From contig JAKEFK010000183.1 of the NCBI GenBank assembly GCA_022616075.1, positions 1-39,424 on the forward strand: a stretch of DNA of 39,424 nt, given 5' to 3'. Below, piece after piece: positions 1-8,720 of this stretch. The stretch comes from a bacterium (lineage in GTDB: Bacteria > Acidobacteriota > HRBIN11 > JAKEFK01). Below the pieces are notes generated by a model. The model did not search any database. It was not told where the DNA came from and saw only the letters and a program-made list of their open reading frames with translations. Position numbers and translations under genes: made by a program. Position 1 is the stretch's first letter. The number at the start of each line of letters is the position of its first letter.

Positions 1-36
1 GAGTCGCCGGCCAGAGGCCCGCGCTAGACCGCCACC
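1..36. repeat. Fragment of GC-rich intergenic repeat
   Basis: The stretch downstream of the panC stop contains GCCGGCCAGAGGCCCGCGCTA. It resembles one arm of the GTAGCGCGG...CCGCGCTAC palindromes at 2645-2696 and 15884-15934. The window edge cuts it, so its extent and pairing partner are not visible. No gene is seen here. Confidence 0.4.
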
Positions 37-885
37 CTACTCCACTTCAACGATGATGTTGTCAATCAGGCGGGTTTTGCCGACATATGCGGCAAGCGCG
101 ATCAAACATTTCCCCTTTAAAGTTTTGATCTCTTTTAGCTCAATCAGGTCGGTGGCTGCAATGTAATCAATCTGCACGAGAGGTTCCGTGCTGATGATTT
201 CTTTCATCGCCTTTAATATTGTTTTTGCTTTGCGTTCTCCTTCCTCAACGCGCGCAAGGGCGTGATCCAGAGATCGATATAAAACCGTGGCCGCCTTGCG
301 TTCTTCGGGAGACAAATACACATTCCTCGAGCTCATCGCTAGGCCATCCTGTTCTCGAACAATCGGCACTCTCACTATTTCTACATCCATATTGAGGTCC
401 TTTACCATGCGGCGGATGATGACAAGCTGCTGCGCATCTTTTTGTCCGAAAAAGGCGAAATGCGGCTCAACAATGTGAAAGAGTTTTAGCACAACGGTCG
501 TCACACCTTCAAAATGCGTCGGGCGTGAAGCTCCGCAAAGCTTTTCGCTCAGATCGCGAATCTTAACGCAAGTGTGATAATTTTCCGGGTAAATTTCCTC
601 CACCTTAGGCATGAAGAGGAAATCAATATTCTCATTGGAAAGCACTTCTGCGTCTCTGGTCGCGTCGCGGGGGTACTTATCAAAATCTTCTGTTGGTCCG
701 AACTGGGAAGGATTCACAAAAATGCTGACAACAACCACATCCGACATCTTTCTCGCTTCGCGAACCAATGACAGATGCCCCTCATGCAAAAAGCCCATTG
801 TGGGCACAAAGCCTATAATTTTTCCATCAGACTTTGCTTTCTTGCAGCTTTCCTTCATGGGAAGGATGCGCTGAATAATTTCCAT
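37..885 (-). CDS. panC: Pantothenate synthetase
   Basis: Cytoplasmic enzyme that condenses pantoate and beta-alanine using ATP, the last step of vitamin B5 synthesis. The 282-residue product has the normal family length. It shows the HIGH-type nucleotide-binding segment PTMGFLHEGHLSLV near residues 28-41, the FVNPSQFGP segment, FFGQKDAQQ near residue 145, and the KMSKS-like GLAMSSRNVYLS near residue 182, which are hallmarks of PanC. The start overlaps the 3' end of panB by 59 bases on the same strand, so the two are almost certainly co-transcribed and may be translationally coupled. A second in-frame ATG lies nine codons in and still overlaps panB. No panD gene is present in the window. The TAG stop lies next to a fragment of an intergenic repeat. 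Confidence 0.97.
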   Translation of the reverse strand: MEIIQRILPMKESCKKAKSDGKIIGFVPTMGFLHEGHLSLVREARKMSDVVVVSIFVNPSQFGPTEDFDKYPRDATRDAEVLSNENIDFLFMPKVEEIYPENYHTCVKIRDLSEKLCGASRPTHFEGVTTVVLKLFHIVEPHFAFFGQKDAQQLVIIRRMVKDLNMDVEIVRVPIVREQDGLAMSSRNVYLSPEERKAATVLYRSLDHALARVEEGERKAKTILKAMKEIISTEPLVQIDYIAATDLIELKEIKTLKGKCLIALAAYVGKTRLIDNIIVEVE

Positions 886-1747
886 ATTTTTCTTCTACTT
901 TCTCCAAAAACAGATCATGGTCCGGCATACAGTATCCATGCTGTTCTTCAGGAAATAGTCCTTCCTGAACATCATGGCAGTAGTCGTTTGCCGCTTGCAA
1001 TATTTGCGGATACAGATTCGCATACCGTTTGACGAACCGGGGTATTCTGCTTTCATGCAATCCAAGAAAATCATGCCACACAAGAACCTGGCCGTCGCAA
1101 TGAATTCCCGCTCCGATCCCAATCGTTGGAATGCGAAGACGCGGGGTGATTTCCGCTGCAACAGCCGCAGGAATGCTTTCTAAAACAACAGCGAAAGCGC
1201 CTGCTTCCTGAACGGCAAATGCATCTTCCATAATCACCATCGCCGCTTCCACGGACTTTCCTTGCACCTTGAAACCGCCGAAGCGGAGCATCGATTGCGG
1301 CGTCAATCCGATGTGCGCCATGACCGGAATCTCAGCCTCTACCATAGCTGCGATAATAGTTGCTCGTTGTTTTCCGCCTTCGAGTTTTACCGCCGAGCAG
1401 AGTCCTTCTTTTATAAAACGCATTCCATTCTGGATTGCCTGGTTGATTCCGCCCTGATAAGACCCAAAAGGCATATCACCGATTACTAGCGCGCGTTTGC
1501 ATGCCCTTGTCACCGCTTTCGTGTGATAGATCATTTCATCCATCGCGACAGGCAATGTGTTTTCATGACCCAACACTACCATGGCCAGTGAATCCCCAAC
1601 CAGAACAAGATCCACTTCCGATTGGTCCAGCAAATAGGCTGACGGAAAGTCATAGGCCGTCAGCATTGTGATTCTTTCTCGCTTTTCCTTTTTATGCAAG
1701 AGCGACGGGATAGTTACTTTGAGGGATAGATTGACTGTGTCTGACAT
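827..1747 (-). CDS. panB: 3-methyl-2-oxobutanoate hydroxymethyltransferase
   Basis: PanB transfers a hydroxymethyl group from methylenetetrahydrofolate to alpha-ketoisovalerate, giving ketopantoate, the first committed step to pantothenate. The protein carries TMLTAYDFPSA, the metal-site segment VLVGDSLAMVVLGH, the conserved GDMPFGSYQ, VKLEGG and MAHIGLTPQS. The chosen ATG gives 306 residues and is preceded by GAGGAG; the frame is open 24 codons further upstream, but that part is low-complexity and lacks family similarity. The C-terminus runs beyond the usual catalytic barrel and its last 59 bases overlap panC. The gene follows the deoxynucleoside kinase on the same strand after a gap that holds a CGCCAAG-type palindrome. 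Confidence 0.96.
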   Translation of the reverse strand: MSDTVNLSLKVTIPSLLHKKEKRERITMLTAYDFPSAYLLDQSEVDLVLVGDSLAMVVLGHENTLPVAMDEMIYHTKAVTRACKRALVIGDMPFGSYQGGINQAIQNGMRFIKEGLCSAVKLEGGKQRATIIAAMVEAEIPVMAHIGLTPQSMLRFGGFKVQGKSVEAAMVIMEDAFAVQEAGAFAVVLESIPAAVAAEITPRLRIPTIGIGAGIHCDGQVLVWHDFLGLHESRIPRFVKRYANLYPQILQAANDYCHDVQEGLFPEEQHGYCMPDHDLFLEKVEEKYGNYSAHPSHEGKLQESKV

Positions 1748-1875
1748 TTGATCTCCTCTGCCCGTCCAACTCTGGATCGGGTGAAGTTTCAGTTTGATTC
1801 GTCCGGCTGCGAATCTCATCCCTACCGGTCACTAGATCCAGTGGGTTTTCGCAAATCGCCGGAACTATATATATT

Positions 1876-1948
1876 ACCGCCAAGACCCCAAGAACGCCAA
1901 GATCCTCTTAAATCCTTTGTTCCTTGGCGACTTGGCGCCTTGGCGGTT
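1876..1948. repeat. CGCCAAG-family palindromic repeat, copy 1
   Basis: Left arm ACCGCCAAGACCCCAAG continues with a further AACGCCAAG. The right arm contains CTTGGCGACTTGGCG and ends CTTGGCGGT. The arms are imperfectly complementary around an AT-rich centre of about 20 bases. The element begins 4 bases past the stop of the deoxynucleoside kinase gene (-). A second copy lies at 10334-10406. A mobile or selfish short palindrome, possibly also a terminator, is inferred. Confidence 0.8.
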
Positions 1949-1952
1949 TCCA

Positions 1953-2588
1953 TTATCTTGAGCCGAGCGGGACGTAGTATTTTGTGCCTTTTCCCATAGA
2001 GCGGATCATCTTGATCAGGTCATCCATGTCCGCAGGATTCTCCACAAAATCAATTTCTGAGGTATTGATCACCAGCAACGAAGAAAGTTTGTAATGAAAG
2101 AAGAAATAGTTATATGCCTGCGTCAGCTCTTTTAGATAATCACGCGAAATGCTTTTTTCATATTCCACATTCCGCTTTTTGATCCGTTGCATCAAAACAT
2201 CCTGTGTGGCCTGCAAATAGATGACCAGGTCCGGATTCGGAACGTTACTTTCCAGCAACGTGTACAGCTTTTCATAGATCAGCAATTCACTATCATTCAG
2301 ATTCAGATAAGCGAAAATCTTATCTTTCTGAAAAATGTAATCGCATATGATCGATTGCTGAAAAAGGTCAGCCTGTTGCAGTTTCTGTTGTTGTTGATAC
2401 CGGCTCAGCAGAAAAAATAACTGCGCTTGAAACGCAGTGCCCGGCACATCCCGATAGAAATCTTTGAGAAAAGGATTGTTGATGTCTTCGAAAATCTTGT
2501 TTGCGTTGAGGTGGGTCGACAGCATTTCCACAAAAGTCGTTTTCCCAACCCCGATCGGTCCTTCTACCGCTATGTAATGAAAGTCCAT
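1953..2588 (-). CDS. Deoxynucleoside kinase (dNK family)
   Basis: Predicted cytoplasmic deoxynucleoside salvage kinase of 211 residues, about the size of bacterial deoxyadenosine/deoxyguanosine kinases. The N-terminus holds the P-loop GPIGVGKTT (residues 10-18). FQAQLFFLLSRYQQ (about 53-66) matches the substrate-binding helix of the family. The DRS/ERS-like position reads ICDYIFQKDKIFA, and PDLVIYLQAT is followed by the LID-like RIKKRNVEYEKSI with several basic residues. Substrate preference cannot be read from this. The gene lies upstream of panB on the same strand; in many bacteria this kinase sits with folate or pantothenate genes. The stop is followed within 4 bases by a palindromic repeat. 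Confidence 0.9.
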   Translation of the reverse strand: MDFHYIAVEGPIGVGKTTFVEMLSTHLNANKIFEDINNPFLKDFYRDVPGTAFQAQLFFLLSRYQQQQKLQQADLFQQSIICDYIFQKDKIFAYLNLNDSELLIYEKLYTLLESNVPNPDLVIYLQATQDVLMQRIKKRNVEYEKSISRDYLKELTQAYNYFFFHYKLSSLLVINTSEIDFVENPADMDDLIKMIRSMGKGTKYYVPLGSR

Positions 2589-2606
2589 ACGTTAATGTGA
2601 TTTTAA

Positions 2607-2630
2607 TTTAACACAGAGACACAGAGAAAG
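2607..2630. repeat. ACACAGAGACACAGAG-type intergenic repeat
   Basis: Iterated ACACAGAG unit in the gap between the diguanylate cyclase and deoxynucleoside kinase genes. A related sequence in the other orientation (CTCTGCGTCTCTGCGTCTCT) lies at 15943-15972. No coding potential. Confidence 0.6.
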
Positions 2631-2644
2631 AATTTGTAAACAAA

Positions 2645-2696
2645 GTAGCACGGGCGTCTCGCCGGTGAACCCGCGCAGACGGGACGTCCGCGTTAC
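2645..2696. repeat. GTAGC...G(C/T)TAC GC-rich palindrome, copy 1
   Basis: Imperfect hairpin with left arm GTAGCACGGGCGTCTCG and right arm CGGGACGTCCGCGTTAC. Its right end lies 2 bases from the TAA stop of the diguanylate cyclase gene. It is closely related to the element at 15884-15934. It may act as a transcript-end hairpin, but the T run lies on the + side (TTTT), so terminator function for the - strand gene is uncertain. Confidence 0.8.
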
Positions 2697-2698
2697 TT

Positions 2699-4714
2699 TT
2701 AATGATCATCAACATGGCGAACCTGATTGCGGCCATTTTCTTTGGCGTCATATAAACCGCGATCTGCTTTTTCGATCAATTCGATCTTTGCGTGACCATC
2801 CTCCGGATAAGTTGCGAATCCGATGCTTAATGTGATGGCAAAAGATTGTCCGCCGGATTTGAATGTTGACCGCTGTACGTTTCTACGCCACCGTTCTGCT
2901 GTTTTGCGTGCGTTCTTTTTATCAATGCCGGGAAGCAAAGCTGCGAATTCTTCGCCACCATAACGGGCAAGTACGTCGATCTTTCTCGCATTCTTTTTCA
3001 GCACCTGCGCCAGACTTTTCAAAATGAAGTCGCCGGCCGGATGGCCGAAAGAATCGTTGAATCCTTTGAAGTGATCGATGTCCATGATGAGCAAAGTCAG
3101 CTTCTGATTCTGTCTTTCGGCCCGTTCGAGCTCCCGTTGAAACGCCTCTTGAAAATAGCGATGGTTAAAGAGGCCGGTCAGCCCATCCGTGATCGCCAGC
3201 TCTTCCATTTTCTGAATGATCGAAGAGTTCTCCAGGCTCACAGCTGCCTGATTACAAAGTATAGAAACCACTCTGGCCTGATGGGACGAGAATGCTTCTT
3301 CCTGTTTGCTCCCCAGCAACAACGCGCCGATCCGTTGTTGTTGGTGCCGCATGGGTGCTGCGAGAAAAGTGGAAAGACTGGGAAGATTTTCCTCTTCGAA
3401 AAGCAAGGGCATCTGTTGCAGATTTAGCTGCGTTTTCGTGAGAATGAAAGGCTCTTCACGGTTATTTAAAAACCAGGATATCCAGGAACGTCCATCGTTG
3501 GGTAAGTCGTTTTTGATTAAAGCTGCTTCCGTCGGGCTGGCCCACTGGTAGACCGAATACAAATCCCCGGGCTCCTGCCAAACCGCAACGGCGCTGAAAT
3601 CGTACGGCACAATTTCAGCGCACAGCACGTGCAGCTTATTTACAATCTCCTCAAATTCAATTGTAGAGGCGAGCTCTTTGCTTGCACGGTAAAAAGCTTG
3701 AAACTCAATCGCCCTTTCTTCCCGTTCTTTAGCAAGGCGCGCCATACGGATGGTTTGCGCGATTTGCGCAGCAAAAGAGGAAAGTGCTTTTTCTGCATCT
3801 TCCGCAAAATAATTCAGATGCTCCGATTCAACCGACAAGACTCCTTCCAGACGGTCTTTATCCAGAATGGGAACTGCCAGCAGGGAACGAATCACAGATT
3901 TTTTGCTGCCGGAAAAATAGTTAACGCCTTCCTGACGATTTTGCTGAAGAAATGTCTTTTTATTCAACGCGGCCCATCCGATCGGACCTTCTCCCAGAGC
4001 GGCAATCAAACCATCGCGCAAACCTTCCGCATCGCCGGCCCGATTTTTTACGCGGAGCTTTTTTTGTTCCGGCAAAAATTGCCAGAGCAGCGACGTTTCC
4101 GGCTTGAAAACATTATGGACCAGCTGAATGATCCCACTTAAAGATTCGTCCAGAACAATGGCTGCATCTACAGAACGGGAGATTTGATCCTGATCGCTGA
4201 TCCCTCCTTCGCTGACTTCCTGGATCCCGTATTTCAGGTCGTCCAGTTCCTTTTTGTATTCTTCCTTCTTTCTCTTCTCTTCCCACAGGAGTATGTAAGT
4301 GAGAGTGCCTGCCAACAGAAACAACACATAACGAAAAGCCACTTCTTCCGCGCCTTCGGTCCCGTAGTAATTTTCCCGCAACACCTCTAGAGCGGCTGCG
4401 GATCCGGTAACTGCGAGAAAAATGCGGTAACGCAAAACAGCTGAGACTAGAATTGCAGTTGCATAAAAAAGAAGATCGGCATACTGCCAGTAATGTTTCA
4501 AGATGAGGTTCGCAATGAGAAACGATAAGCAAAAAAAGAAGTCTTTTACTTTCCGGCTGTAACCCAGCCTCCAGAGAATTGTCTGAACCGGAAAAAGAGA
4601 AATAAATACCAGCGCCGTCAGAAGCGGTTTTTCTTCGTAAGGAGCCGAAAACAGCACTACAAATGTAGTAAGTATCAGCGCCATGAAACGGGCTTGACTG
4701 GGAATGGAAATCAT
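2699..4714 (-). CDS. Membrane GAF-GAF-GGDEF diguanylate cyclase
   Basis: Predicted inner-membrane enzyme making cyclic di-GMP from two GTP. With the ATG chosen here it has 671 residues: hydrophobic membrane segments in the first ~140 residues, a charged coiled stretch (KRKKEEYKKELDDL), two GAF-like domains (about 180-330 and 345-500), then GGDEF (about 515-670). The signature is intact as GGEEF. An RxxD inhibitory-site motif (RKID) sits five residues before it, suggesting product feedback. The start is fixed by an ATGA overlap with the rdgB stop; the frame is open further upstream but runs through rdgB. It is the last gene of the amidase-to-GGDEF series. No EAL or HD-GYP partner is in the window. 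Confidence 0.93.
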   Translation of the reverse strand: MISIPSQARFMALILTTFVVLFSAPYEEKPLLTALVFISLFPVQTILWRLGYSRKVKDFFFCLSFLIANLILKHYWQYADLLFYATAILVSAVLRYRIFLAVTGSAAALEVLRENYYGTEGAEEVAFRYVLFLLAGTLTYILLWEEKRKKEEYKKELDDLKYGIQEVSEGGISDQDQISRSVDAAIVLDESLSGIIQLVHNVFKPETSLLWQFLPEQKKLRVKNRAGDAEGLRDGLIAALGEGPIGWAALNKKTFLQQNRQEGVNYFSGSKKSVIRSLLAVPILDKDRLEGVLSVESEHLNYFAEDAEKALSSFAAQIAQTIRMARLAKEREERAIEFQAFYRASKELASTIEFEEIVNKLHVLCAEIVPYDFSAVAVWQEPGDLYSVYQWASPTEAALIKNDLPNDGRSWISWFLNNREEPFILTKTQLNLQQMPLLFEEENLPSLSTFLAAPMRHQQQRIGALLLGSKQEEAFSSHQARVVSILCNQAAVSLENSSIIQKMEELAITDGLTGLFNHRYFQEAFQRELERAERQNQKLTLLIMDIDHFKGFNDSFGHPAGDFILKSLAQVLKKNARKIDVLARYGGEEFAALLPGIDKKNARKTAERWRRNVQRSTFKSGGQSFAITLSIGFATYPEDGHAKIELIEKADRGLYDAKENGRNQVRHVDDH

Positions 4715-5298
4715 GGATTGCCTGGAATCCTGTTGCCGAGTTGAGTCAACAATTGCTTTAAGGCGCGTCCGCGGTGGGAATAGTGGAACTTTTCCTGAAG
4801 TTTCATTTCGCCAAAAGTCCTGTCGGTGTTGTCGGGACAAAAGATTGGATCATATCCAAAACCAAGCAGACCGCGAGGCGTTTCAACTATGCGACCGTCG
4901 CAACGGCCTTGAGATTCCATCATGCCTTCAGAGTCGAGGAAAGCCATGCTGCAGTAGTAGAAGGCTGAACGTTCCTTTTTAGCCGACAGTTTTTCCAGGA
5001 TGATTTGGATCCTTTCCTGATCAGTCGATGCAATCCGGGCAGAAAAAATCCCTGGAAAACCATCCAGAGAAGGAATCACCAGACCGGAATCCTCCGCCAA
5101 AACCGGGAACTGCAAACGTTTCCGGTAGAACCTCGCTTTATTGCGCGCAATCTCTTCGAAGCTCATTCCCTGTTCCGGCGCTTCCGGGATGTCCGGAAAT
5201 TCCTGGAGCGAAAGCAAACGGACGTTCAGGTCCTTCAGGCCATCCTGCATTTCAAGAAATTTTCCGCGATTGGACGTCGTTATAACTATTTTATTCAT
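4711..5298 (-). CDS. rdgB: XTP/dITP diphosphatase (RdgB/HAM1)
   Basis: House-cleaning nucleotide pyrophosphatase that hydrolyses dITP, XTP and related deaminated purine triphosphates. The 195-residue product starts with the family motif TTSNRGKFLEM (substrate loop), followed by SFEEIARNKA, the metal/catalytic segment LAEDSGLVIPSLDGFPGIFSARIA, and GFGYDPIFCPD with FGEM near the C-terminus. The length is normal. It lies between rph and the diguanylate cyclase on the same strand. Its stop overlaps the downstream start as ATGA, indicating translational coupling. A three-stem palindrome occupies the 73-base gap to rph. Confidence 0.97.
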   Translation of the reverse strand: MNKIVITTSNRGKFLEMQDGLKDLNVRLLSLQEFPDIPEAPEQGMSFEEIARNKARFYRKRLQFPVLAEDSGLVIPSLDGFPGIFSARIASTDQERIQIILEKLSAKKERSAFYYCSMAFLDSEGMMESQGRCDGRIVETPRGLLGFGYDPIFCPDNTDRTFGEMKLQEKFHYSHRGRALKQLLTQLGNRIPGNP

Positions 5299-5299
5299 T

Positions 5300-5354
5300 G
5301 TAGGGGCAGGCCTTGTGCCTGCCCTTCTCGGGCGACCACAAGGGTCGCCCCTAC
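5300..5354. repeat. GTAGGGGC...GCCCCTAC three-stem palindrome
   Basis: The outer arms GTAGGGGC and GCCCCTAC are perfectly complementary. Inside lie two hairpins: GGGCAGGC/GCCTGCCC around CTTGT, and GGGCGACC/GGGTCGCCC around ACAA. It fills most of the gap between rph and rdgB, inside an operon, so it is unlikely to be a full terminator. It could modulate RNA stability. This repeat type is frequent in environmental genomes. Confidence 0.8.
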
Positions 5355-5371
5355 GATTTTATCGTGTGAAA

Positions 5372-6133
5372 TCAATCGCGTAGTGGTGGGAGCAAATCCC
5401 AGAATCTTTCGTCAATGGCTTGCCGGAATACTTTGTTCTGGATGCGGACCAATTCACGAATTCCTTTGTTCGCGAGCCTGAGCATCTCTTGCAAGTCGCC
5501 ATCTACAAAAGGCCGCTTTTCTGCGGTTCCTTGAATTTCCACGAAATGTCCTTCCCCTGTGCAAACGATATTCATGTCCACATCGGCGCGGGAATCTTCA
5601 TGGAAATTCAAATCCAGAAGGGGCCGCTGGTTGACGATGCCAACACTGACAGCCGCCACATAATCGCGTACCGGAAGATGATTCAGTAATTTTTCTTCGA
5701 CAAGACTGGAAAAGGCGAGCACAAGGGCGGCATACCCTCCTGTGATCGAAGCCGTTCGAGTGCCGCCATCTGCCTGTAGCACGTCACAATCGATCCAGAT
5801 CGTTCGCTCACCGAGCGCATGAAGATTCGTTACCGCGCGCAAAGCGCGTCCAACCAGGCGCTGAATTTCCTGCGTTCTTCCCGACTGTCTGCCCTGCGTG
5901 GCTTCCCGGCTTACGCGAGAGGAGGTGGACCGCGGAAGCATGCCGTATTCGGAAGTGAGCCAGCCCTGGCCGGTGTTCTTTAAGAAGGGCGGAACCTTAT
6001 CTTCGAGTGAAGCCGTGCAGATAACTCGCGTGTCTCCCATTTCAATGAGCACGGAACCATCTGCATTCTTAATGTAATCGGGAGTAATCACCGTCTTGCG
6101 CAACTGATCAAAGGATCGCCCATCCTGCCTCAT
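5372..6133 (-). CDS. rph: Ribonuclease PH
   Basis: Phosphate-dependent 3'-5' exoribonuclease that trims tRNA precursors. The 253-residue product starts at the conserved MRQDGR and shows the family blocks [53 protein letters not shown] (split here for clarity into phosphate-site arginines near residues 85-105), [13 protein letters not shown] and the C-terminal GTAEKRPF. Length and order are typical of RNase PH. The ATG overlaps the TGA of the GerMN gene as ATGA. The rph-rdgB order is widely conserved in bacteria. Confidence 0.97.
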   Translation of the reverse strand: MRQDGRSFDQLRKTVITPDYIKNADGSVLIEMGDTRVICTASLEDKVPPFLKNTGQGWLTSEYGMLPRSTSSRVSREATQGRQSGRTQEIQRLVGRALRAVTNLHALGERTIWIDCDVLQADGGTRTASITGGYAALVLAFSSLVEEKLLNHLPVRDYVAAVSVGIVNQRPLLDLNFHEDSRADVDMNIVCTGEGHFVEIQGTAEKRPFVDGDLQEMLRLANKGIRELVRIQNKVFRQAIDERFWDLLPPLRD

Positions 6134-6732
6134 AAACTGTTTTGTTCCTGCGATTTTGATTCTTGTTCTTGCCTTGCGATGGAAAGATCGGGTCTCAGGG
6201 GCCGGCTCAAGTCCATATGCCCTTTCAGTGTTTCAACCGGGCGGTCATCCACAAGAATTTGTACTCCATGGATTTGAGGCAAGTTGATCGTCAGCGTGTT
6301 CACAATCGAATAGACCGTTACCACTTCTCCAGTGGTTCCTCCCTGATGATTGGAAACTATCTCTCCCGATAAGTCAACATAAGCGATTCCATCTTTGCTC
6401 ACAAGAACATCCAATACGCGGACACCATCCGGAATGGAAGGAATCAGTTTTCCTTTTGGACCCGCGATCAACGCTGCGAGAACTTCTTTTGCCTGAGCAT
6501 TCAAAGTTTCGTGATAAGGAATCGAGCGTTCTTCCGTATCTAAGATCACGGAACCGGGAGTGCTGAAGTAAAGTTTTACATTGATGCGTCGTTGATTTAC
6601 AGCTGCCGCACCTGGGGGATTCGAAGTGGAGGTCGAGGATAGGATGGTTTCCGGGCGATTTTTGACAAAGTAGAAGATCACGCCGAAAACAACGATAAAA
6701 AGAAGGAAACCAATTACGATCGGTCGATTCAT
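6130..6732 (-). CDS. Membrane-anchored GerMN domain protein
   Basis: A 200-residue protein with one N-terminal membrane helix ([20 protein letters not shown]), a short Pro/Ser/Thr linker, and a GerMN domain from about residue 50 ([79 protein letters not shown]). GerMN domains occur in sporulation and cell-envelope proteins and are often found near amidases; a role in the cell envelope is inferred. An alternative ATG seven codons upstream exists; neither has a clear ribosome site. The gene lies between the amidase gene and rph, with an ATGA overlap to rph. Confidence 0.9.
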   Translation of the reverse strand: MNRPIVIGFLLFIVVFGVIFYFVKNRPETILSSTSTSNPPGAAAVNQRRINVKLYFSTPGSVILDTEERSIPYHETLNAQAKEVLAALIAGPKGKLIPSIPDGVRVLDVLVSKDGIAYVDLSGEIVSNHQGGTTGEVVTVYSIVNTLTINLPQIHGVQILVDDRPVETLKGHMDLSRPLRPDLSIARQEQESKSQEQNSL

Positions 6733-6760
6733 ATCGTTTATCGTGTCTAGCATCTGTCAT

Positions 6761-6806
6761 CTGTCGCGTCTTGACGCGCAGACGCGGAGACTCGCAAACG
6801 CGTAGA
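6761..6806. repeat. GCGTC-rich intergenic repeat
   Basis: Contains the tight palindrome CGCGTCTTGACGCG followed by CAGACGCGGAGAC and CGCAAACGCGTAG. It occupies the gap between the amidase stop and the GerMN start. The composition matches the iterated GCGTC tract at 8843-8898. Confidence 0.6.
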
Positions 6807-6808
6807 GG

Positions 6809-8365
6809 CTATTGCCCGCTAGTGCTGATTGTTGAAGAAGCTTCCTGGTTGCGATTTTGAAATGCCTGGATGCTTCGAAAAATGGCTGTGGCAATTTTCA
6901 TTTGATATTCGGCATCTGCCATCAATTTCTCTTCATCCGGATTGTTAATGAATCCAACTTCAATCAGAACCGCCGGCATGGTTGCTCCTGTCAGCACACG
7001 AAAGGGCGCTTGTTTTATCCCCCGGTTAGAAATGCTGAGTGTGTTATTCAATTCCTGTTGTATGGTCTCTGCGAGCTGACTGCTTTCCGCGAGAAATTCT
7101 GTCTGCGCCATATCCCACAGGATCAATTTCAAATCGTCTTCTATTGCTGGAGCCTGGTTGAGGCCGATCGCATTATTTTCCACGGCGGCAATGTTACGTG
7201 ACTCATCATCAGTCGCCTGAGCGGAAAGGAAATATGTTTCTGCTCCGCGCGCCCTTCCGCGAATCGTGGCATTCGCATGAATGCTGATAAACAGGTCCGC
7301 CTTGTTGTTATTGGCTTTTGATGTCCGATCGTCGAGAGTCACAACCTGATCTCCATCGCGTGTTAAAATCGCGCGCATTCCGGTGCTTTCGACAATGGAT
7401 TTCAATTTCCTCGCGATGCTCATGGTGACATCTTTTTCGAGCGTTCCGTTAGGCCCCTTCGCTCCTGTTTCCGCGCCACCGTGGCCCGGGTCGATCACAA
7501 TCACTTTCTTGCTCCCGATCGGTGAAGGAAGCAGAGTTGGCGGAACTGTCTGTGTTTGCGGAGGAACGACGGGCGCCGGTTGTTCTGTGGTCGATCCTTT
7601 ACCGTAGAAGTCAATGACAAATCGCGGAGGATCCTTCAGTTCAAATGTTCTGTAAGAAGCATATTGAATTCCGGTTTGAATCTTGAAAACTTTGCGATTC
7701 TCTCTTGTCTCTATTGTCACATTTTGAACAAGACCATCCTCAAAGACGGCGTTTTGGAATCCCGGGGAAAAATCTTCGGACTGCGGAATCACAAACAAAA
7801 CGTTTCCCTCGGCTTGAACCATGTAAGAAATCGGGCTCAATGACTGAAATACAAGGCGGGAATATTTCGACTCGGATGCGTATTTAAGCGTGACCTGATT
7901 CGCCTGAACATTTCCGATCATTAAAGACCTGCTGTTTTCCAGCCATAAAAAACGCTTTTCGGTTACACCGCGCAAGACCTTCGGAATAAAGTCCAGTGGA
8001 ACGAGCCATGCGCCTTGAACGAGATAAACCGGCTTACTCAAGGACACCAGTTTTTGATCGACCGAAACAAGCGATCGGTTGGCGGACAAGATCACGGAAT
8101 GAGATCCGGAAACCAGAGAAATGTTTTGATTTCCTACTACAGGATTGATCTGGAATCCAAGGGGCGTCTGCAAATCGGCAATGTTTACAAAAGGAGCTCC
8201 TTCGATTGTTTGCAGAGAGACCTGGAGCTTACGCGAGTCTTCAAAAATGGTTAGCGCCTGGTCCTGCGCTAAGAGATCGCAAGCAAGGAGAAACAGAAAG
8301 AGGAACAAGACATGGTGGAGGCGGCGGGAGTCGAACCCGCGTCCGAAAGCTTTCCGCATTAACAT
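6809..8365 (-). CDS. AMIN/Amidase_3 N-acetylmuramoyl-L-alanine amidase
   Basis: Exported zinc amidase that cleaves the bond between muramic acid and the peptide stem of peptidoglycan. Order: hydrophobic export segment (VLFLFLFLLACDLLAQ), a copper-amine-oxidase-like N region, an AMIN-type beta domain (about 150-260), a Pro/Thr linker, then Amidase_3 (about 285-505). Zinc ligands are visible in DPGHGG, GTLEKDV, SIHAN and LIEVGF, so the catalytic site looks complete. The start is doubtful. The best signal peptide needs an ATG at 8365 or 8359, which lies inside the tmRNA 3' half (n-region RKAFGRGFDSRRLHH); the first start-like codon outside tmRNA is TTG at 8308, which leaves no charged n-region. 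A lipobox-like LLAC is also present. It heads the GerMN-rph-rdgB-GGDEF series. Confidence 0.92.
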   Translation of the reverse strand: MLMRKAFGRGFDSRRLHHVLFLFLFLLACDLLAQDQALTIFEDSRKLQVSLQTIEGAPFVNIADLQTPLGFQINPVVGNQNISLVSGSHSVILSANRSLVSVDQKLVSLSKPVYLVQGAWLVPLDFIPKVLRGVTEKRFLWLENSRSLMIGNVQANQVTLKYASESKYSRLVFQSLSPISYMVQAEGNVLFVIPQSEDFSPGFQNAVFEDGLVQNVTIETRENRKVFKIQTGIQYASYRTFELKDPPRFVIDFYGKGSTTEQPAPVVPPQTQTVPPTLLPSPIGSKKVIVIDPGHGGAETGAKGPNGTLEKDVTMSIARKLKSIVESTGMRAILTRDGDQVVTLDDRTSKANNNKADLFISIHANATIRGRARGAETYFLSAQATDDESRNIAAVENNAIGLNQAPAIEDDLKLILWDMAQTEFLAESSQLAETIQQELNNTLSISNRGIKQAPFRVLTGATMPAVLIEVGFINNPDEEKLMADAEYQMKIATAIFRSIQAFQNRNQEASSTISTSGQ

Positions 8366-8667
8366 CTACATACGTATCCTGTTTATCAAGTCTTACCGCC
8401 GGTTTAGCCAGCAGGCAGGCATTCCGGCAGCCAGTTTCCTTAGTTTAACAGAATCGGCCGGAAACATGCTGACTCTGCGATCCTGCTAATTGACGCTTTT
8501 TTCGGTCCGCAGGAAAAACGCGAAAAAAGCGTGACTACTTGTTAATTAAGCAGCCAGAGCAAATTCAGTGTTTGCAGTTATGTTTATTTGCCACCTGTTT
8601 TACGAGAAAGTGACGACTCGGTATGCAGCCAATGCTTCACAACTTCCGTCGAGCCCGTTTCGCCCCC
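8313..8667 (-). ncRNA. ssrA: Transfer-messenger RNA (tmRNA)
   Basis: One-piece tmRNA of 355 nt for trans-translation. The 5' end GGGGGCG pairs with CGCCTCC just before the encoded 3' ACCA, giving a 7-bp acceptor stem with one G-U pair. The T arm reads GGGTTCGACTCCC and the 5' half has GGGCTCGACGG. The tag frame starts at a GCA resume codon (8575-8573) and reads ANTEFALAA followed by TAA (8548-8546), with a second in-phase-independent TAA close by. The ALAA end is the usual ClpXP-type degradation signal. A near-consensus promoter lies about 50 bases upstream. The 3' end sits directly against, and probably overlaps, the amidase gene. Confidence 0.97.
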
Positions 8668-8720
8668 ATCAAATCCGTTCCTCTCCGCGTCAAGCGTTTC
8701 CGGGCCTTGCTGTCTTGCTA

